DNA of 64,000 nt from Panorpa germanica (lineage: Eukaryota; Arthropoda; Insecta; Mecoptera; Panorpidae), in NCBI GenBank assembly GCA_963678705.1, contig OY783204.1, forward strand, positions 29,646,759-29,710,758, in the 5' to 3' direction. The position numbers and the translations under genes are program-made. A model generated the notes under the pieces. It searched no databases and was not told the origin of the DNA. It worked only from the letters and a program-made list of their open reading frames with translations. Every line of letters starts with the position of its first letter. Position 1 is the first letter of the stretch. Shown one piece after another: positions 1 through 12,576 of this stretch.

Positions 1-368
1 AGGATTACAAAACGTAATATCGTTTACGAAACAGGTAACTCTTATTATGTTACATAAACACCTAATTTTATAACAAAAAAATTGAGATTAAATTACCAAA
101 GTAAACAAATTAACGTAGACATTACATAAAACAAACATCCTTGCAATTTATTGCCACCGTTTTGATGATCACCACAAAAATGCACAGACGAGTATTGCAA
201 GCAGGTCAATAACCGTTGCAGAAGCAAAACAAACATTAGAAAATACATATTTCAAATATAATTATCATTATTTAGCGTAATCATTCTAATAGAGCAGTTT
301 TCAGTGACATTTCCACACTTATTTTCATTTCTTATACAGTGCTATCACATTCATTAACAAGATTTTTC

Positions 369-554
369 TTAATTATTATTTTGTATCAATTTGTGTTTTT
401 TTTGGTTGATGCGTTGAGTCATGCGCAGCCGTCCGGGCGTCCAGCCTCGGTCTACGGGATTCTGTGTTCCCGGGGGACTGCGGGGCTCCTCTAATCCGTC
501 GTCTCCACGTCCTGGTGCTGGTACAGCATATGTATTAGTTGGACATATGTGCAA
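369..554 (-). other. GC-rich open segment, possible distal 3' exon of TAK1
   Basis: About 130 bases (roughly 418-540) are strikingly GC-rich against their surroundings and open on the minus strand, encoding a Pro/Gly/Arg/Glu-rich stretch with a basic tail and a stop at 369. There is no ATG start. An AG at 513-514 (minus-strand context ctgtaccag, then CA-CCA-GGA) leaves two bases that complete a codon with the phase-1 donor C/GTAAGT of TAK1 at 4990/4989, so it could be spliced on as a C-terminal exon. The pyrimidine tract is poor and I recognise no TAK1 motif. It could equally be a transposon fragment. Confidence 0.25.
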
Positions 555-1341
555 TCACTAGTGCGTATCACTAGCATTCGAATTTCGATATAAATCCATT
601 GGATTTATAAAAACATTTCAACCTGAAACTCATTAGGTTCCATTTCTTTGACTCATACATTCTTCAATTTCTATTATTTTAGCCCCTTTTTAACGATGTT
701 CCATCATCAGTGTACCAAGATCCTCAATATGGAAGCCTACCACAATTATCTAGTCAAACCAATATCTTTTCCACATAAACCCAATTGTATCTAGTCTAAT
801 AGTTACCTTTTTCCTTACGCAAAATTGATTGTAGGTCATTGATACGGTTGTTAATATTTCGTAAATATCTAACTTATTTTTATAAACAATTTATGTCGTC
901 ACTTGGTACTCTCAAGAGCAACTATATGCGTCTGCTCACAAATCGAATACTGTGCTATCGCACTGTCTGTGTTCGAACTAATGATGATTACTTACAGAAG
1001 CATAACTAATCGATCACTGCTTTAATAGAATATGGACATCACTACTGACTAAAATACACTAAAACATATGTTAATATTAGTGTAAGTTTTTTGGCTGCGA
1101 AACAGATGCAAGCCAATGCACTAGGTCTATTTATAAAATTAGAGTTCCCAAAAGAAAATAGCAAGAGTAAGAACAAGAAAATATAATAAAAACAACGACA
1201 ACAGCAATAACCAAAACGAAACTTACAGCCAAAGAACATGGTTGTATTAGTCTATGACAAGACTCCCAAAACAACAACGGTGGCGGTGAGATGGTGAGGG
1301 GCTAACGGGGTGGAGAGGAGCAATATATCTCCGCCAGTATC

Positions 1342-1357
1342 TGTGTGTGTGTGTGTG
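1342..1357. repeat. (TG)n microsatellite
   Basis: Eight uninterrupted TG dinucleotides in non-coding DNA. Confidence 0.9.
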
Positions 1358-4300
1358 AACCCCGGAAAAAGTAGCGTGGAAACTGATGACTGGTGACTAA
1401 GAGCTACAAGAGCAAAACGAGAAGGATCCCAGAGTAGAACAATAGATTTGATTGTGTTTAAAGTATTTCAGTGACAAAAACAACCGCCGCTATTAATACC
1501 GCATCAAAACAACGCCAAATGAATCATTGTTGCAATTGTTTAATTAATTGTTAAGGGATATCACCACCCTAACCGTAAAACACTAAAACAGGACTCAGTA
1601 TTATTTATCGTTTAAAGTAAAATCGTTTACTTCTATGAACTGTCTAAATACTTTCCTAAATAGAATGTATGTAACGTTTGTACTTAAAATCCGACTATAC
1701 TTTCGCCTACGATTGTTACTAGCGAACAACCTTAAACACAAATGTTTTTTGTAACGCATGGCAGTGTTCCTCCTTAATGTAGATTCGAATTACGAATTAA
1801 ACTAAACGTTTTATTTGTCTTAAAACTATTTAATTATCAGGTATTCATTGACTTGAGTTTCTACATTTTATAAATGGCAAAAATATAGCAAAAAAAGCTG
1901 CAAGTGATGGAAACGCCGGATAGTTATATGAGCTTTGACAAGTTTTTGAACTATGAACTTTATAGGAATCAACATAAGTGTGTTCCATCGTGATTACATT
2001 TTGCTAAATTATTTACCGGAACTTTGTGAATATTATACATTATCTTGGAAACACTTCCCCCCCTCTGAAACCCCAATGACGGTAAATACCACTTATTATA
2101 AACACTGTTACTTTTAAATCAGAGCTTTTATAAAGTTTATAAAGTTGAAAGATCGCCTGTTATAACGTAAAATAACTTATTAATAATCATAATGAAATTA
2201 GATCAACAAATGTAAAATTATGAAATGCTGAAACACATTTAAAACCAGTTTCCCGTTGATGTAATTGACCTGGAGATCAAAAATACAACATTTAATATAA
2301 ACAATATTATTTGTGGCCGATGTTATTTGTGGCTGGGGCACCGTGGCTCGGGGCATCCCTTTGGAAAACGCAGCACTGGCTGATGCAGGAATATGAAGAG
2401 AAAAAGAGAGAGGGGGGACGTGGCAGAGGTGACCAAAGATTCTTACAAACGTGAAGAAAACTGTTAATAAATTTACAAGCAAATCATTTTCTAACGGTAA
2501 ACACTTTTTGTTCTCGTTTTTTATTTAGGGGCAGAAGAATACTGCTAATATTTTTCCCTGGTTAAAAACGCTGGTTTAAATTATCTACATTTAAAAACGT
2601 ATTTGTATCTAGATAGAAAATGGTACAGCAATGTACAAAAGTAGTTAACAATATTGTTGCCAGATAGAATGATAAATGATGAATACACACACTTTAGATA
2701 AAATTTATAAAAAATAATCGAATATTCAAAATAGAAATGTTGGCCACCCTTCCAAGATTAAATCGTACGATTAACAGCGATCAAAGACAACCGAGGATCG
2801 TGTATGACAAAACTAAAACAACGGCATGCGACGAAAATAATAACATGAGTCAGAATCAAATCGAGAAAGCAATCTGACAAATCCCGATCGGATTAGACGA
2901 GCAGTCGCTAACTGCTGCGCCGTGCTGCGCTGCATAGATAAAGACCTGGGGTTGACAATAAGAGACGACGCGTTCTATTACAAAATATGTGTACTAAAAA
3001 TTATCTATCAATAATCATTTCTACTATTAGATTTGCTAAAAACGTGTTTTGTAACGTGTATACACTATATAATGTATAAATGTGATGATTCCAGACCGAC
3101 AGAACATTATGCGCTTGATTTCCTTATCGTCAACATGTCCCTAATCGTTTGTCACATTAACGCATTTTATCGCGCTGCTCGGAAGCACGGCTGCCTCCCA
3201 TTTCTCTCATCTTGCTCTGCATGATGCTCGATGCTAGAAGCCCGATGTCTGTTGCTTGATGAAACACTAAATTACAGTGATGAAATGTTAGCTTTACTTT
3301 TACCGAGAACTATAACATCTGACGAATTCAATCATGTCATATTCTTCATATAAATAAACATAGCTTTTATATTTTCGGATGGTGTACTCTTGTTTTAGAA
3401 AGGGTTAGATCACCCCGGCGTTTGTAAAAATTAGCATGGAAAGAATTTATTTTTCTAAGGAACCTCCAAGTATATTTCTTTACTTATTTATTTATTTGCC
3501 TAGAATTTTATTCGTCATAGTCATTTATTCACATTTTATAATTCTATTTTACAAATTTCTAAATAGTTCCTTCTTCACCAGATTGACATCTATCATCGGA
3601 TTTAATATTAATTTTGTACAGGTGAGCTGGAGTTTTACAATGATTACTTTTGATTCTGATTATAGTTGATATAAATTTGCGGGACTCATTTCTAAATCAT
3701 ATTTTCCTACTTAAATTTGAATGTAATATATAATAATCTCTTCCTTTTAACTGACTTTTGTTAATGAAATCTTGGTTTCTTAAATTGAAGTTTAATTTTT
3801 TGATTATATTAAAAATTTCATATGAAGGTAATTTCACTTTCATCTCAATTTCCAAATTAATTGATTCCTTTGCCAATTTGTTCGCAATTTCATTTCCTCT
3901 TAAATAAATTTTATGATATTATTTTTATTTATTATATTGAAATACAGCTCCTTAATTTTGCATGTCAAAATATCATCTATGAATATTTTGACATTAAAAA
4001 TTATTAAAAAATGACTGAGCTATAAACAGTTTGTTTTATTCTTAATACCGGGATATACTTTTCCTACGATTACAACTTCATAGTAAAACGTAAAATGTAG
4101 CTAAATATATGTGATTCATAAATAGTTTCTGATACAAAATGAAATGCATAAAATTGCATCCATTTTAAATCAATTTAAGCTCATATTTAATTGTAGTATG
4201 TTCTTTTTATTCTCTTTTGATGACAAGTAGCGGGATGCCACGGGCATGACTCAACGATCTTGGCAACTTCGTCGAGGGACAGTTTTGGCTCAACGAGTTA

Positions 4301-4901
4301 TTAGCGCGTCTTGTGCTTGTCTTGTCTTGTATAAGTATTAAAAAGATAGATTCTCACAACTCGGTGCTGGTACATTGAGGATCTAACACATCCACCAGTC
4401 AGTCTCTTTTAATATTCATAGAAATGCAAAAACGACATGCGAACGAAGCGAGTGAACTAGACTATCACTATGAGTGTTAATAAAATGGTAAAGCTGATGC
4501 TCAAACTGATTAATAGCGACACAAGGTACAAAGTATGAAAGAGTTCACGAAGACGTGCTGGGAAACATGACGTGCGACGGGGTAAGGGGGCAACATAAAT
4601 TATAATAGTCGCCTGCAAGATAGTGAAAATAGACAAGTGCTAAGTGATACAATATTAATTGTGTAATATTAGTTTATACACGCAATATAATGAAGATTAA
4701 TCAGTATCTCTGTCAGACTATATTTCAGGAGTAAGAAATTATTATTTTTATTTAATTTAAATAAATTGATCTGTTGTTTACCCTAAATAAACATTTAGTA
4801 GAACGATGTCAATCTGCATATAATTACAGACATTCTAACCGGTAAAAAAAAGTTATGTACATTTTACATTATGTAAAGAGAATATTTTGTTTTGGATTTA
4901 C

Positions 4902-4907
4902 TTTATT
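4902..4907 (-). terminator. Polyadenylation signal AATAAA for TAK1
   Basis: The plus strand reads TTTATT, which is AATAAA on the minus strand, 12 bases past the TAA at 4919-4921. Its position supports a transcript end directly after the short TAK1 C-terminus. Confidence 0.5.
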
Positions 4908-4918
4908 TATTCAATGAA

Positions 4919-7250
4919 TTAATTTATCAACATTCCAGCTGGTCCAGCTGTAGGATTAGCAATATAGAGAAAATATAAAAACCACTTACGTTTAACAGGT
5001 ACATATTTATCAAAGCCCGCCATATTTCTGACTTCCATTTCTACAGAAGGATCAGTATCCAAATCCCATGCGTTCTAAAAATTAAGAGTCACATTGTAGT
5101 TACTATTTGAAACAGTGGTCAATATTTTTTCCTACAAATGCACTCACCGGCTCAACATGCAGCTGTAGAGGAGTCATCAAGCTGGGGTTTGAACCCTGCA
5201 GCCGTAAAGCAGCTGAATCACGAACATCTGAACTATTTACATCCCTAGGATTACTTGCACACACGTTATTATCTCGCCTCCAATAATCATTCTTATGTTC
5301 GTTTGGCATTTGACGATTTGAATTTGACCATAATGAATTATTTTCAACATTTTGTATAAAATTGTTTGAATCTTGATTATTTAATTGTTCTTGGTTATTA
5401 GTGTGCCCTATTGAATCAAAGGTTTCTCTTTGATTTGGATCTACGGTATTATGTGTTTGTTCGTAGCTACTATATGTTTGGTTTGAATCCATGTTTTGAT
5501 CATCTTCATTGTAATCTATTTTATTAATTAAAGAATTAAATTAGATAATGGAAATCTAATAAACATTTGTGTGTTGGAACGTGTAACCCACCTACAGAAC
5601 TATCATCAGATATATATTCAACTGGTTCTTCCACACCAGGGAAAAATTGCATTAAGTTCGTCATTGTGGCCACCACTGTTTCCATTGATGGCCTCTCATC
5701 AGGAATTTGGTGCCAGCACCGAGTCATTAAATCTTCTATAGGAGCAGGACAATTTTCCATCAATGGTGGCCGTTGTCCTAAAATATTAATCCAAAACTGT
5801 TTAACTGACTCAAAATAAATAGTTTAGTATGTTGCGTAAAAACCTACACACCTGTATGAACGGCCCACATTATTCTGAAAGCACTGCCTCCAATCTCGTC
5901 GAAGGGCTTTTTTCTTGATAATACCTCCCAAAGAATTATACCCCAACTAAACACATCACATTTTTCTGTATAGGAGGATCCCTCAAATACCTGAGATACG
6001 TAAACAACATTTTTACTTATTCTTTACATTTCTTAATCATTAGTTAACCTCTGATAACGAACCTCTGGGGCCATCCAAGCAGCACTTCCTTTATTATTAG
6101 TCATATAAGTAGATTTATCAGCAGCCGTTCCGAAATCACAAATTTTTAACCTTTGACCACCCATGACTAATAATAAATTTGGAGGTTTTAGGTCTCGATG
6201 TATTAAAGGTTTAGGTCGCATAGCGTGCAGATAGGCTACACCCTGCATTAAATAGAAAAACATATTCATCATCTAATCGCTAAATTTATTTTACGTTACT
6301 TAGTAAGTAAAGTACCTCTGCACATTGCAGCGACCAGCTCATAGCATGAGCCGCATTATACCTAGGGCGTGGATGGCAGTGTAAAACATTATATAATGAG
6401 CCCCCCTCAGCATATTCCATAACAAGGCAAACATGACTTCCTCTTGAACACGCTCCATATAGTCGAACAATATTAGGGTGGGAGACTCGCGAAAGTTGAC
6501 GCACCTAAACATAGATTAGTAATTATTTTAATAACCCCTATAAATAGGAGGATATATTTTAGAAATTATTTACCTCTACAGCAAACGCTTTCCTTTCGGC
6601 CTCTGAATTTATGTGCTTGACAGCAACATAAGTATCTCTCCATATTCCTTTCCAAACTACTCCGAAAGATCCTTTTCCTACCACCTATTGAAAGAAGCGA
6701 ATTTTCTAAGTTAGTGTTTTGCAATTTCGGAAGTAATAACTTATTATGCTACCATATTCAGCGGTTGGATTGTTTGTAAAGAAAACTATAAAATGAGCAA
6801 ACTAGTTCTATTTGTAATGTTCAAAATTTAAAGTATGAGTATTTATCAAACTCAATAAGAGAGTGTGACATAAAATGGAAATAAAACGCATAATGATATA
6901 ATACAATCCAATAGTAACTTTATTTTACAAGTAATGATATAAAGTTTGATTGGAATTAGGAACAGTAACTTGACAATCAAATCTAACCTAAAATAATGAA
7001 GCCATCAAAGTTACAATAATGTAGTTGGATTAATAAAATAGTGTGTTATATAAATTTGATATGTGCAACGTATAAACAAGGAGTACAGTAAGAAATGAAG
7101 CTTAATCATAAAAATAATCTAAAATGACATATAAATATATGAACACACAACCACTGATTAAAAACCAACCTCCAAAGGTTGTATTTCATTATAATCTATT
7201 TCTTCAACAAACGTCTGGTGGCTAAGAGCCTCGGTATCTTGCGTAGCCAT
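4919..7250 (-). CDS. Tak1: TAK1 (MAP3K7) serine/threonine kinase
   Basis: MAP kinase kinase kinase of the IMD/TNF-like immune and JNK pathways, acting in the cytoplasm with TAB adaptors. Exons on the minus strand: 7250-7170, 6684-6574, 6504-6316, 6242-6063, 5990-5852, 5777-5592, 5515-5148 and 5074-4919; phases agree throughout, giving 469 residues. Seen in the kinase domain (about residues 22-295): Gly-rich loop GKGSFG (30-35), Lys50 in [12 protein letters not shown] with Asp144, DFG at 163-165, and the activation loop with Thr166, Thr172, Thr175 and Ser180 matching human T178/T184/T187/S192. Residues 296-418 are Asn/Gln/Ser-rich and look disordered. The last exon can be read straight to a TAA at 4919, or with a 42-base in-phase intron (4989-4948) giving 455 residues. 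Neither form contains the TAB2/3-binding coiled coil known from mammals. The same donor could instead join a distal exon. Confidence 0.93.
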
Positions 7251-7836
7251 TAGCTATCATCACATTTTATTGTTAACATTAAATTCACTAGTTATCACTA
7301 AGTAATAATAATAAACAACATCAAAATTTTTATTTTTTGGTTTATTGAAATTGTATGGAAATTATTTGATAGATGTTCCAATTTTCCTGCCAAGTGGTGT
7401 TGTACTAGTGGTCCAGATCTTAAATATTAAGTAATACCGGCAGAGAACAAGTCACAAGTTTGTGTCCATGATTCAGCTTCAAAGTGGTTCTCTTCTGCAA
7501 TGTATCAGAATCTTTTTTATCCTCTGATTAACTGAGGCGCCTAAAAGAAGCACCGTGTATATTATCATACAATTCATTAATCGTATTCAAATTATAATTT
7601 ATAAAATATTTAGGTGTGCTGGTCTAAATTAAATGAAATAAATCAGAAATTAATATTAATATTAACCTTTTGCAGAACTTTAAATTGAACCCATAGAGGG
7701 CAGTACTCCCAATTATTTCTAATGTTGTTATTCATATCTTTACATTGCTTTACATAACCTAAATTAGAAAAGTGTTTCAGACACTTTGAGATAATTAAAT
7801 GTAATTAAAAGTTTGTAATTTTATTTTATTTAAATA
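7251..7836. promoter_or_regulatory. Divergent promoter region between TAK1 and NSUN4
   Basis: The start codons of TAK1 (minus) and the NSUN4-like gene (plus) lie 586 bases apart and face away from each other, so both core promoters and both 5' UTRs must fit here unless further upstream exons exist. No TATA box stands out from the AT-rich background, and no other open frame is supported. Shared regulation is inferred from spacing alone. Confidence 0.5.
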
Positions 7837-9901
7837 ATGTATATGAATAAATCTAAACAAGCAGTTTCATTCATTTTGTATTCTCCTGTTCGATGTAAAC
7901 ATGGAAGAAATCATTGGGTAACTTCATCTAATATATTGTATTTAATAACGTAATATTCTCAATTCTATGAAAATATATATTTAATTTCAGTCTGTTCAAG
8001 CGAAGAAAAAATTTCCAAAACATCGTGCTCTTGAACACTTCGACGATTTTTACAAATCAGTCTTCGGAAGGCGGTGGCCGTCTATGAGGGTAGCTCTTCT
8101 CTCCCAACATAAATATGTAGCTCTTGTTAATAATTTTGGAGATACAGAAAAAACAATTACACAATTAGAAAACTCCGGTTTGTTATATTTAACTATTATT
8201 TAATTAAATTAAATTAAAGCATGTAGTATTAACCTAAAGTGAATGAGAATGTTTTAAAATATTTCTATAGGCGCATTAAATCTAAGAGCTCTTTATGAAG
8301 TTGAGAAGGAAAACATTAGAGTAAATAGAATTAAAAATGAAAAACAAGAGGATCTTAATAGAATACACGAAATGGATCGTAAAATAGAACAATTTGTTGC
8401 AAAGCAACACGTAAGCGAAGTTGATCGTATATATTCGCCTACTGGCACTGATTCAGTGCCGGAGAGACTCCAAAGAAACATCAGCAATGATAATGAAATT
8501 AACTCTGAAGAAGATACTGCTATCAACGCTAAATCTACAGCTTTTTCTGCTAACGACCACAGTTTATCGCGGCAAATGCAAAATGCAGACTTTGATACTC
8601 GACGCATTATACATCCTAATCAAGGAACAGATAGTCTTCACGATTTTATACCGGCTACAAAACTTAAAGGAATGGAGGATTGGATTCTAGAGTCTGATCA
8701 TTATCAATATTATGAAAGTTAGTCAAGAATATTAAATTAAATTGTGTTACATACTTATGTAATCAAAATTCGTAACGTCTTCTAGGTTCTGGAGATTTTC
8801 CTGTGAATGTAGAACCAGACAGTACATTCAGTATTCCAGAAACTGCCAATATTTACACATACGAGCCTGGAAATATTTCACAATTTGTATCGCCTAGAAA
8901 ATGTAGCACAGGTCTATATTCCCCTAAATTATATTCACGATATATTTTATGATGTATTAAAATAAGCTGATTTTTTTAAGGAGTTCTATCACATTTTCTT
9001 TTCGACGGTGCTAGTGTCCTGCCAGTTTTAGCATTAGATTTACAACCTGGTGATAAAGTACTAGATGCTTGTGCAGCACCTGGAGGAAAATCATTGCTGA
9101 TGTTACAAACATTATATCCTAGTACTGTCGTTTCTAATGATGTGATGCAATCTAGGGTTGTGAGGTAATAGTAAAGCAAGCTTACCATTGATTGCCATTC
9201 TGAAATCACTTACTGTTTAGTTAAAGTTTATGGTTATTTTAGACTGAAACGAGTGTTCCAGCAATATTTATATGACTTCGATAGTAAATGGAAAGGCAAA
9301 TGTGTGATAACTCAGCAAGATGCTAGAGGTATACAAGATGCTGGCATGTACGACAAGGTGTTAGTAGATGTCCCCTGTACGACTGACCGACATTCTTTAA
9401 TTAATAATGATAATAACATTTTTAAGCCTAGCAGAATGAAAGAACGATTAAAAATACCAGAGCTACAAGCTGATATTTTAAGGTAACGACTGGGTCCTAT
9501 TGCTACTCCACTGTTGTTTTTGTTAAGACTTATATTTGTATCCCCATAGTAACTGTCTTCGGTTGGTTCGACCTGGAGGAATTGTTGTGTATTCCACATG
9601 TTCACTCAGCCCAGTTCAAAATGACGGCGTAGTTTACTTAGGTTTGAGAAAGGCATTTGAGGAATATGGAGTCCGAGCAAGTGTTAGGTAAAATTTATTA
9701 TATTCTCTATTTAGTTTTTGAATGTATATGATTTAAATTGTGATTTGGTTTCGTAGGGATCTCACTAAAGCTGTTCTGCCTCTGAATCAAGTTTTTAGGT
9801 TCGGAACTAGACTAGGACTGCGATATGGGCAACTTGTTGTACCATATTTACCCTCGAATTTTGGTCCAATGTACTTTTGTAAATTACAGAGAGTTAAATA
9901 A
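7837..9901 (+). CDS. Nsun4: NSUN4-like mitochondrial rRNA cytosine-5 methyltransferase
   Basis: The family methylates small-subunit mitochondrial rRNA at C5 of cytosine using SAM, and with MTERF4 promotes mitoribosome assembly. Exons: 7837-7917, 7991-8177, 8271-8717, 8786-8911, 8981-9164, 9243-9482, 9550-9687, 9757-9901; phases agree, giving 515 residues. Visible: a basic, hydroxyl-rich N-terminus suited to mitochondrial import; SAM motif LDACAAPGGK (308-317); VDVPCTTDRH with Cys387 (motif IV); YSTCS with Cys439, the expected nucleophile; and C-terminal NFGPMYFCK. The ATG at 7837 was chosen because it is in frame with the exon 1 donor; the ATG at 7901 is out of phase. It is longer than human NSUN4 (384) mainly because of a charged, Asn/Ser-rich exon 3 (residues 90-238). 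An AATAAA overlaps the stop codon. Confidence 0.95.
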
Positions 9902-10066
9902 AATTTCATGTTTGAAAACACTTTATTAAATTTTGTATAGGATTAACAAAAAATACGATATGTTAAATATTTATATAGTTCCTCATTTTTTATGAGTTAG
10001 ATTATATTTTATTAGGTCATTTTACACAAATTGAATACATTTTTTGATAACGGTTGAGGTACATTT
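9902..10066. terminator. Convergent 3' ends of NSUN4 and SLC17-like genes
   Basis: Only 165 bases separate the NSUN4 stop from the stop of the opposing transporter gene. The minus strand has AATAAA at 10013-10008 and 9927-9922, suited to the transporter. The plus strand has AATAAA at 9897-9902, overlapping the NSUN4 stop. The two 3' UTRs probably overlap. Confidence 0.5.
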
Positions 10067-12576
10067 CTATTCCGCTGTTCGTCGCCGTTGAGAGCCTTTA
10101 TTCCATGGTTGCACTTCCCCAGAGGCAAATATACTATACACAACAATTTCAACGATGTAAAAAGCAATTGTTATGAAAAATACAATCCTCCAGGCTTCTA
10201 TTGTTTGCTACAAAATTCAATAAAGATAATACAAATGTAATAAGTATTGCATACATTTGAGGGGTTTTGAAACTTACATTTCCATGCGTTATGTGACCAA
10301 CAAATATAGGCATGATTATTCCAGGAATTGTGGCAACAGTATTTGTCAAGGCAATCAGGATACCTGCGTATTCAATGGGTCATGTGACATGTTATCCATG
10401 TTAAAATATTAGATGGATTTGCAGACTTACCAGCATAATTTGGTGCAAGATCAATATGATTTGAAAGAAATCCACAAAATATAGCTCCTACACAAGTTAC
10501 AGAAAATGTCATGAGAAGAACAGCAACACTTCTATTATCTTCCACGAAGCATAAAATTATAAGACAACACATTGGGCCCGCAGATGCTGGAAATATATTT
10601 TAAAACCATTTACATTTTGTAGTAACAGAGGGAATCAATATATAAAATGTTTAATATTTATAACTTACAAATAAATGTAGCAATTTTTCTAGCACCGCCC
10701 GTTGAGATTTTTTCCGTCGTTCTTAGTGAATCTAACAGCCTACCAATAACTAAGCTAAAAATCCACATTGTTAGATATGGAAGAGCAGTCACGACAGAAT
10801 TCTGTTGGAATACAAAATCTTCTTTAATAACAGAGCAATGTTACAAATTCTAAAATGAAGATTTATGTGCACCTCCTTCAAATTGAAATGGTGAATTTGT
10901 TTCATATAGAAGGGCAGCTCAAGGAGTAACATATAAAATCCCGAATTAGAACAGATATGAGCTACAAGAATGGCTAGGAAAGGCGGCGAAGTAAATACAT
11001 CAATCCAAGGTATAGAAGGCTTCTGAAATACAGAAAAATATAAAAAGTTTAAAATGTTTATATAAAGTTTAAACCATAGTACTATTATTACCGTTTCCCC
11101 TTGTTCACGTCCTTGTCCTTCTAGTGAACTGACAATCATGCTGCGTTCTTCTTGGCTTATAAATCGCTGCTTTTGTGGATCATCAGCTACAAACCAAGCC
11201 CATGCTACACACCAGAAACTAGAAATACCACCTACGAAGTAAAATGCTGATTCCCATCCATATGCTGCTGCAAAAATTCCAGAGAGAAGCATAGATAAAA
11301 CTGTACCGAGAGAAGTACCGGAGTATACTATGGCAGATATTGTCGAGCGTTCTGTCGGAGGGGCCCATTTAGAAAGCATTATATGCATTGCAGGAAATGT
11401 TACTCCCTAAAAAAAACAAAATACTTTTATTTATGTATACAACCTTACTTTTACGTTGTTTTTACACACATACATACCGCTGCAAGCCCTTCTATAACTC
11501 TCATAGCTATAACACCACCATAATGGATGTTAGCGGAAATTGGTGTCAGAATTGTGCAAACAACATTGAAAAACACGCTGAAGAATATCACCCACTTTGC
11601 GGAGTACATTTCCGCTAAAAACGCCCCTGAAGACAAACACAATATAGTTAATTGATTTGCCGATGTTGATTGATTGTCATGTGATACGGATAGTTTTCTT
11701 ACCAGGAATTTGAGCCACCATATACCCCCAGAAATAACAACTTAGCAATATTCCTTGTAAAGGTTCATTCCACGTGAAGGGGCCGTCCTGTTTTAGAAGA
11801 AAATAACATTAACCTATTAGTTATACCAAATTTACTTTTAAAACTTTTCAATCTATTGACTTACCTCCATCGTTGACTTTTTCGGATCCACAGTTTGGTT
11901 GCCGCCAGCAATCGCTGTATGGTTTAGCATTGCGACCATAGTTACTGACATATTTACCTTTAGTCCGTATATGATCCCCATTCCGATGGACGAAAGGATT
12001 GCAAAAATATACCGCGTGGCTAGCATGCCTTAAAAACATAACAAAATATCAGTCACGTAAAGCGAGCAATTTTTAAGAGAGAGAGAGAATCACATGGTCC
12101 GGTAACTGGGACTTTTCAAATTAACAATTTGAATTAATTTCAATTTTTAATAGGCACAGTTCTCTCTTGCTATAAATACAGCCAATATTTAAATGACTAC
12201 CCCAACGCAATATACTATGTTTACGGAAATGAAAAAAATATTCGGAGGCTATGTTTTTATTAATTTTATTAATAATCTTATTTATTATTAACAACTTGCA
12301 GACATAAAATAAAGTCAAAGATTACATATGGTACAAAGTCGTAAATGTATAAACTTCCGTTATACTGAGATTAAGTCCTTTTATGAATAGATCGCTTTAA
12401 TTAATATTTAAAGAACCATTTATTTAAAGTGGAGTAGAAGTCGTATGGAAAATATATAATAATTAAAAATTCCAGCAAATTATTTTCATCAAATAGAAGT
12501 AAATCAACAAGTGCAAGAAATATAAGAACTTACTTCCAAAAATATTCCCAGCGGCAGGAACATATTTCGTGTCCAT
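10067..12576 (-). CDS. SLC17 (sialin / Na-phosphate cotransporter-like) MFS transporter
   Basis: Major facilitator membrane protein of the SLC17 anion transporter family. Exons: 12576-12534, 12028-11865, 11787-11703, 11626-11478, 11406-11092, 11022-10873, 10801-10669, 10586-10431, 10363-10278, 10207-10067; all phases agree, giving 473 residues. Seen: TM1 followed by an extracellular loop with candidate N-glycosylation sites (NHT, NQT); the family hallmark W-N-x-x-x-Q-G with CYFWGYMVAQIPGG in TM2-3; PAMHIMLSKWAPPTER between TM4 and TM5; and a C-terminal WRIVFFI helix ending in a short basic tail after EVQPWN. About 12 membrane helices are expected. The family carries sialic acid, phosphate, glutamate or urate; substrate and membrane cannot be told here. 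Insects usually have many paralogues, often annotated as putative inorganic phosphate cotransporters. Confidence 0.93.

Larger units (their letters stand above)
1..4918. other. Mostly non-coding AT-rich stretch downstream of TAK1
   Basis: No complete gene can be supported here. The open frames are short and lack splice or family support. The stretch contains a short TG repeat at 1342-1357, a GC-rich open segment at 369-554 (listed separately) and a small coding-like segment on the minus strand near 4215-4300. If TAK1 uses the consensus donor at 4989, part of this stretch is its last intron; otherwise it is intergenic. The AT-rich remainder shows no structure I can assign. Confidence 0.6.

Noticed and set aside
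7901..7917. ATG at 7901 as NSUN4 start
   Set aside because: It is out of phase with exon 2 after splicing at 7917/7918; the upstream ATG at 7837 is in phase and gives a mitochondrial-type leader.
8293..8607. 104-codon minus-strand frame
   Set aside because: Antisense of NSUN4 exon 3, which is fixed by splice phase on both sides.
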